NCBI GenBank assembly: GCA_021741795.1
Contig: JAIOXC010000054.1
Coordinates: 1-9,097 of the forward strand
Length of the DNA: 9,097 nt
DNA from: Ilumatobacteraceae bacterium
Lineage (GTDB): Bacteria > Actinomycetota > Acidimicrobiia > Acidimicrobiales > Ilumatobacteraceae
Direction: 5' to 3'
Shown here: positions 5,809-9,097 of the stretch, piece by piece
How the letters are laid out: every line of letters begins with the position of its first letter
Position numbering within the stretch: position 1 is the first letter of the stretch
The notes under the pieces: model-generated
What the model was told of the DNA's origin: nothing
Seen by the model: the letters and a program-made list of their open reading frames with translations, nothing else
The model's database searches: none
Made by a program: the position numbers and the translations under genes

Positions 5809-6897
5809 CTTTTTAGATCCTTTAGCGCCTTTGGACTTCTTTGACGCTGGCTTGGTCGATTTCGCTACTGCCTTCTTGGCTGCTGGGGCTTTGGCGGCAC
5901 CGCAAACAGTTTCGAGAATCAGACGCGTTACCACGTATGGGTCGACGTTGGCATTCGGACGACGATCTTCTGCGTAGCCCTTCTTGTCGCGAGCAACTTG
6001 CCAAGGAATACGCACTGATGCTCCGCGATTGGAAACACCGTACGTGAACTTGTTGTATGGCGCTGTTTCGTGCTTGCCGGTGAGTCGGCTCTCGATGTCA
6101 TGGCCATAGTTGTTTACGTGCTCCATTACTTTGGTGCCGAGTGCTTTGCAAGCGGCTTCAATTGCCGAGTAGTCCTTGCGCATTGCCTTGGTCGAGAAGT
6201 TGGTGTGCGCGCCTGCGCCATTCCAGTCTCCCTTTTGTGGCTTGGCTGCATACGAGATCACTACGTCGTAATCTTCTGCAATTCGATCAAGCAACCAACG
6301 AGCAACATACATGTGATCGCTGACCGTCAGTGCGCTTGCCGCACCAATCTGAAACTCCCACTGACCTGGCATTACTTCAGCGTTTGTTCCCTCGATCATT
6401 AATCCAGCATCCAAGCAAGCTTGCGTGTGCTCTTCGATAATTGGGCGACCAATTACTCGACCTGCACCAACGCCGCAGTAGTAAGGACCTTGTGGTCCTG
6501 GCTCACCAGTTGTTTCTGGAAAACCAAGTGGTCGACCATTCATACGCATCATCGTGTATTCCTGCTCGATGCCGTAGATCATTCCATGGCTTGCATACTT
6601 CGATGCAGCTGCTGCACATGTTGCACGTGTGTTAGTTGGGTGTGGCTTGCCAGTTGTTGCAACCAACACTTCACACAGCACCAAAATGTTGTTGCCGCCG
6701 CGCAATGGGTCTGGGCATGTGAACACTGGGCTCAACACGCAGTCAGATGCGTCACCAGTTGCTTGCTCGGTTGACGAACCATCGAAGCCCCAGATTGGTG
6801 GAACTTTGACGCCGTTCTTGATGATCTTTGTTTTTGATCGAAGCATCGGTGTTGGTTGATGTCCGTCGATCCAGATGTATTCCGCCTGATATGGCAT
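5806..6897 (-). CDS. glnII: Type II glutamine synthetase with lysine-rich C-terminal tail
   Basis: 363 residues. Residues 1-333 are a full GSII: YIWIDG near the start, WGFDGSSTEQATGDASD (36-52) with the ammonium-site region, GIEQEYT (109-115) with metal-binding glutamates, GTNAEVMPGQWEFQIG (170-185), GAGAHTNFSTKAMR (227-240) and PYNKFTYGVSNRGASVRIP (280-298). GSII makes glutamine from glutamate, ammonium and ATP; it forms a decamer and is not controlled by adenylylation. From 336 to 363 there is an extra tail with 11 lysines in 28 residues, mixed with Ala, Ser and Pro, beyond the usual GSII end. It is the first gene of the glnII-glnA-glnR operon, is transcribed divergently from nadE, and lies downstream of the GlnR-like operator. 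The start is the ATG with GGAAGGA six bases upstream. Confidence 0.93.
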   Translation of the reverse strand: MPYQAEYIWIDGHQPTPMLRSKTKIIKNGVKVPPIWGFDGSSTEQATGDASDCVLSPVFTCPDPLRGGNNILVLCEVLVATTGKPHPTNTRATCAAAASKYASHGMIYGIEQEYTMMRMNGRPLGFPETTGEPGPQGPYYCGVGAGRVIGRPIIEEHTQACLDAGLMIEGTNAEVMPGQWEFQIGAASALTVSDHMYVARWLLDRIAEDYDVVISYAAKPQKGDWNGAGAHTNFSTKAMRKDYSAIEAACKALGTKVMEHVNNYGHDIESRLTGKHETAPYNKFTYGVSNRGASVRIPWQVARDKKGYAEDRRPNANVDPYVVTRLILETVCGAAKAPAAKKAVAKSTKPASKKSKGAKGSKK

Positions 6898-6903
6898 TGC
6901 TTG

Positions 6904-6910
6904 TCCTTCC
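6904..6910 (-). promoter_or_regulatory. glnII Shine-Dalgarno sequence
   Basis: On the minus strand GGAAGGA lies six bases before the ATG at 6897. It confirms this start and shows that, unlike the leaderless-looking genes at 1046, 1069 and 7047, glnII has a translated leader with a ribosome-binding site. Confidence 0.7.
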
Positions 6911-6916
6911 GGTTGG

Positions 6917-6943
6917 GAGAGCGAAATTGCAATTTCCGCTCTC
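6917..6943 (-). promoter_or_regulatory. Near-perfect palindrome in the glnII 5' leader
   Basis: GAGAGCGAAATTG (6917-6929) is mirrored by CAATTTC-C-GCTCTC (6930-6943) with one extra base. As RNA it would form a hairpin of about ten pairs with a bulged base and a loop of about six, a few bases upstream of the Shine-Dalgarno sequence. As DNA it could be an operator with AATT-rich centre. If the weak -10-like TAGATG (minus strand, 6956-6951) is used, the hairpin would be at the very 5' end of the message. The role is not determined by the sequence. Confidence 0.5.
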
Positions 6944-6971
6944 AGGTACGCATCTAGTCTCGCAAACCACC

Positions 6972-7009
6972 GTTTCTATCCCGTTGCCCAATTGTGAACG
7001 GCGTGTGAA
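6972..7009 (-). promoter_or_regulatory. Candidate GlnR operator: four 5-mers at exact 11-bp spacing
   Basis: On the minus strand the region reads TTCAC-n6-TTCAC-n6-GCAAC-n6-GAAAC (plus-strand 5-mers begin at 6972, 6983, 6994 and 7005). All four end in AC and repeat once per helical turn. The known actinobacterial GlnR box is GTnAC-n6-GAAAC-n6 repeated; the last site matches fully, the third and the first each differ at one position of GTnAC, and the second is the poorest match. It lies 75-112 bases before the glnII start and 38-75 bases before the nadE GTG, positions suited to an OmpR-family regulator acting on both. This is inference from pattern, spacing and the nearby glnR gene. Confidence 0.55.
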
Positions 7010-7033
7010 GATACGCCAGTCGGTCCACGCCTC

Positions 7034-7039
7034 TAGCCT
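7034..7039 (+). promoter_or_regulatory. -10 element of nadE (leaderless GTG start)
   Basis: TAGCCT matches TANNNT and ends seven bases before the GTG at 7047, close to the spacing expected if transcription starts on the G of the start codon. No good Shine-Dalgarno sequence lies before this GTG. No clear -35 box is seen, but the GlnR-like repeats end at -38, where an activator could replace one. Confidence 0.45.
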
Positions 7040-7046
7040 GAAGACC

Positions 7047-8747
7047 GTGGCTGCTCCGTTCCTCACTCACGCAACTCTGCGCATCGGGATGGCTCAGATC
7101 AACCCTGTCGTTGGCGACATTGCATCAAATGCCACAAGGGTTTCACGTACTTATGCAGACGCTCTCGAGCGTGGCTGCGAGGTGCTGGCGTTTCCCGAAC
7201 TGGTTCTCACTGGCTATCCGCCAGAGGATTTGGTGCTCAAGAGCGGTTTCGTGACAGACAACATTGCTGCACTGCAGGCATTTGCTGCCACCACCACAAC
7301 GTGTGTGGCCGTGGTCGGATTTGTGGACAGAGTTGGAGACGAATTGTTTAACGCTGCCGCAATTTGCACACAAGGTCGCGTGCAGGGTGTGTATCACAAA
7401 CAACTGTTACCGAACTACAGCGTCTTTGATGAGCAGCGGTACTTTTCTGCTGGAAATGATTTTTCGTTGTTTCGAGTTAATGGTGCGTTGATGGGCGTAA
7501 CGATTTGTGAAGACATATGGGATCCAGACGGACCAGTGGCGACACAAGCACGAGCTGGTGCAGTGTTGAACATCAACATCAATGGCTCGCCATTTCATCG
7601 AGGCAAGAGCGGCGAGCGCCAACAAATGGTGAGTGAACGTGCGCGTGACAATAAATGCGTGATTGCCTATGTCAATCAGGTGTGTGGTCAAGACGAATTG
7701 GTTTTTGATGGCGGATCAATGTTGTTTGATGCAAGTGGAACATTGTTGGCAAAGTCTGCGCAATTTGTTGAAGAAATCCAGTTCGTTGACGTTGTCGTGC
7801 CACGCACCGCCGGAGATCCGAACGCAGAGGTACAAGAATTGTTGCCGGTTGTGGCGCCGCGAGAAGTTGCATTGATGGGCACTATCGCTGCAACAACGAA
7901 CGACATTGAGCAGATCTATGGAGCTCTCGTATTGGGCACGCGCGACTACGTACGCAAAAATGGATTTACCGATGTCGTGATCGGATTGTCTGGCGGAATT
8001 GACTCTGCACTAGTTGCTGCGATTGCGGTGGATGCGCTTGGTGCAGAGCATGTGCACGGTGTGTCGATGCCATCTCGTTACTCGAGTGAGGGTTCGCGCA
8101 CTGATGCTGCGACGCTCGCACAAAACCTGGGTATCGATATGCAAACAATTTCGATCGAGCCGGCATTTGAGGCGTATTTGCAGATGACCGCCGCAAGTTT
8201 CGCTGGTCGACCACAAGACCTGACAGAAGAGAACTTGCAAAGCAGGGTGCGCGGCACCACGCTGATGGCGTTGTCAAACAAATTTGGGTGGATGGTGCTG
8301 ACCACCGGAAACAAGAGCGAACTTGCAGTGGGCTATTTCACTCTGTATGGCGACTCGGTTGGTGGATACGCCGTAATTAAGGACTTGCTGAAGACCAGCG
8401 TGTACGAATTGTGTCGTTATATAAATAGCAAACATGCGCGCGAAGTAATCCCTGAAGTCGTGATCACGAAGCCTCCGTCCGCCGAACTTCGCCCAGATCA
8501 GCGTGACGATCAATCGTTGCCGCCATACGAAGTGCTTGACGCAATTCTTGAAATGTATGTAGAGCAAGACCGCACTGCTGCTGAAATTATTGCGCTTGGT
8601 CACGACGAAGCACTTGTGCGTCGTATCAGCAGGCTTGTTGACTTGAGTGAATACAAACGACGACAGGGCCCACCTGGTGTGCGGGTAACTCTGAAAGCAT
8701 TTGGTAAAGATCGACGTCTGCCGATCACTAACGCCTATCGGGGCTAG
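7047..8747 (+). CDS. nadE: Glutamine-dependent NAD+ synthetase
   Basis: 566 residues from the GTG at 7047. The N-terminal nitrilase-like glutaminase domain (about 11-275) shows the Glu-Lys-Cys triad: E51 in FPELVLTGYPPED, K118 in YHKQLLPNYSVFDE and C154 in MGVTICEDIWD. The C-terminal synthetase domain (about 285-566) has the ATP pyrophosphatase P-loop SGGIDS (315-320), then TTGNKSELAVGYFTLYGD and later PPSAELRPDQ. The enzyme adenylates nicotinic acid adenine dinucleotide and amidates it to NAD+ with ammonia taken from glutamine, the last step of NAD synthesis. The frame is open much further upstream, to 6828, but that part is antisense to glnII and not protein-like. A CTG at 7077 would give the more usual family start (LRIGMAQINP); the GTG is preferred for its -10 spacing. 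Its TAG shares CTAG with the convergent transporter stop. Confidence 0.94.
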   Translation: MAAPFLTHATLRIGMAQINPVVGDIASNATRVSRTYADALERGCEVLAFPELVLTGYPPEDLVLKSGFVTDNIAALQAFAATTTTCVAVVGFVDRVGDELFNAAAICTQGRVQGVYHKQLLPNYSVFDEQRYFSAGNDFSLFRVNGALMGVTICEDIWDPDGPVATQARAGAVLNININGSPFHRGKSGERQQMVSERARDNKCVIAYVNQVCGQDELVFDGGSMLFDASGTLLAKSAQFVEEIQFVDVVVPRTAGDPNAEVQELLPVVAPREVALMGTIAATTNDIEQIYGALVLGTRDYVRKNGFTDVVIGLSGGIDSALVAAIAVDALGAEHVHGVSMPSRYSSEGSRTDAATLAQNLGIDMQTISIEPAFEAYLQMTAASFAGRPQDLTEENLQSRVRGTTLMALSNKFGWMVLTTGNKSELAVGYFTLYGDSVGGYAVIKDLLKTSVYELCRYINSKHAREVIPEVVITKPPSAELRPDQRDDQSLPPYEVLDAILEMYVEQDRTAAEIIALGHDEALVRRISRLVDLSEYKRRQGPPGVRVTLKAFGKDRRLPITNAYRG

Positions 8748-9097
8748 TGCGTTTCACCCAATTTTTTGTAGGCAAGGATTGAGAGCGCGGCAAGAACGCC
8801 GAAGCCTGAACCGATGAGTGCGGGTACGTCAACTCCATATTTTTCGTATGCGCGCGTGCCGACAATGGCGATGATTGCACGACCGAGCGTGCCGGCGCCG
8901 AGCACCCAACCCAAACCCATACCAGGGCTATTTGGCACAAGTTGAGTTGCAATGGGCAACAAACTCACTACTGCAAATTCAAATCCGAGGTAATACACAC
9001 CGACAGCGATGAGACCAAGAACGATGTTGGTCGATGCAACTGCGAGCAAGATGCCAGCAGGCACGATGAGAAGTGCGCCGCCCGCGATCGAGCGTTC
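8744..9097 (-). CDS. Major facilitator superfamily transporter, C-terminal part
   Basis: Only the last 117 codons are inside the window; the frame is open to the right edge, so the GTG at 9064 is not taken as the start. The fragment has about four hydrophobic helices: near ALLIVPAGILLAV, then VLGLIAVGVYYLGFEFAVV, then LGWVLGAGTLGRAIIAIVG, and last ALIGSGFGVLAALSILAY, with the short cytoplasmic end KKLGETH. The glycine-rich GLGWVLGAGTLGRA followed by a polar YEKYG loop is typical of helices 10-12 of the major facilitator fold, as in drug or sugar efflux carriers. The substrate cannot be judged. It converges on nadE, sharing the four bases CTAG in which the two stop codons overlap. Confidence 0.7.
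   Translation of the reverse strand, partial: ERSIAGGALLIVPAGILLAVASTNIVLGLIAVGVYYLGFEFAVVSLLPIATQLVPNSPGMGLGWVLGAGTLGRAIIAIVGTRAYEKYGVDVPALIGSGFGVLAALSILAYKKLGETH

Noticed and set aside
6943..6956. TAGATG and TACCTG as glnII -10 elements
   Set aside because: Neither ends in T as TANNNT requires; no firm promoter could be chosen, so none is listed as a feature.
6828..7046. Upstream in-frame extension of nadE (73 more codons from ATG 6828)
   Set aside because: It is antisense to the glnII start and to its leader, has no resemblance to the NadE N-terminus, and would make the protein longer than the family.
9062..9064. GTG at 9064 as start of the transporter
   Set aside because: The frame continues open and hydrophobic to the window edge (GGALLIVPAG), so this is an internal valine of a larger protein.

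Overview
The window looks like part of a streamlined actinobacterial chromosome of roughly 50% GC, most likely an aquatic member of Acidimicrobiia or Ilumatobacteraceae. This placement is inferred from a GlnR-type orphan regulator, a GlnA2-like glutamine synthetase beside a type II glutamine synthetase, TANNNT -10 elements with apparent leaderless starts, and close protein resemblance to actinobacterial families. Packing is very tight: genes overlap by 4 bp or are separated by a few bases, and both tightly convergent gene pairs share their stop codons. I see no tRNA, rRNA, CRISPR array, insertion sequence or phage gene.

Layout from left to right. (1) The 3' end of an A-type Fe-S carrier gene (+). 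(2) A Tat-exported lipoprotein with a thioredoxin-like CX4C domain (-). (3) Divergent from it, with only 22 bp between the starts, a plus-strand operon of four genes: a RidA-family protein with a histone-H1-like lysine tail, a 51-residue membrane protein, an 8-oxoguanine-deaminase-like amidohydrolase that apparently starts at CTG, and a GDT1/UPF0016 cation transporter. (4) Convergent with this, a minus-strand nitrogen operon read as type II glutamine synthetase, type I glutamine synthetase, then the GlnR-like regulator. (5) Divergent from that operon, glutamine-dependent NAD+ synthetase (+). (6) Convergent with it, the 3' part of a major facilitator transporter (-).

The theme of the window is nitrogen economy. 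The minus-strand operon makes glutamine with two unrelated enzymes and encodes the probable regulator of that process. The divergent control region holds four 5-mers at exact 11-bp spacing that resemble a GlnR operator, so GlnR may control both its own operon and nadE, whose product uses glutamine as ammonia donor. The plus-strand operon would release ammonia from oxidised purine and remove reactive imines.

The most unusual points are: a bidirectional promoter whose overlapping -10 elements place +1 on the A of both ATG codons; lysine-rich tails on two unrelated nitrogen enzymes (RidA and GSII); the CTGA restart; a strong hairpin between the two synthetase genes; and five in-frame TAG codons after the GSII gene. 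No wholly new system is evident. The novelty lies in gene architecture and regulation.
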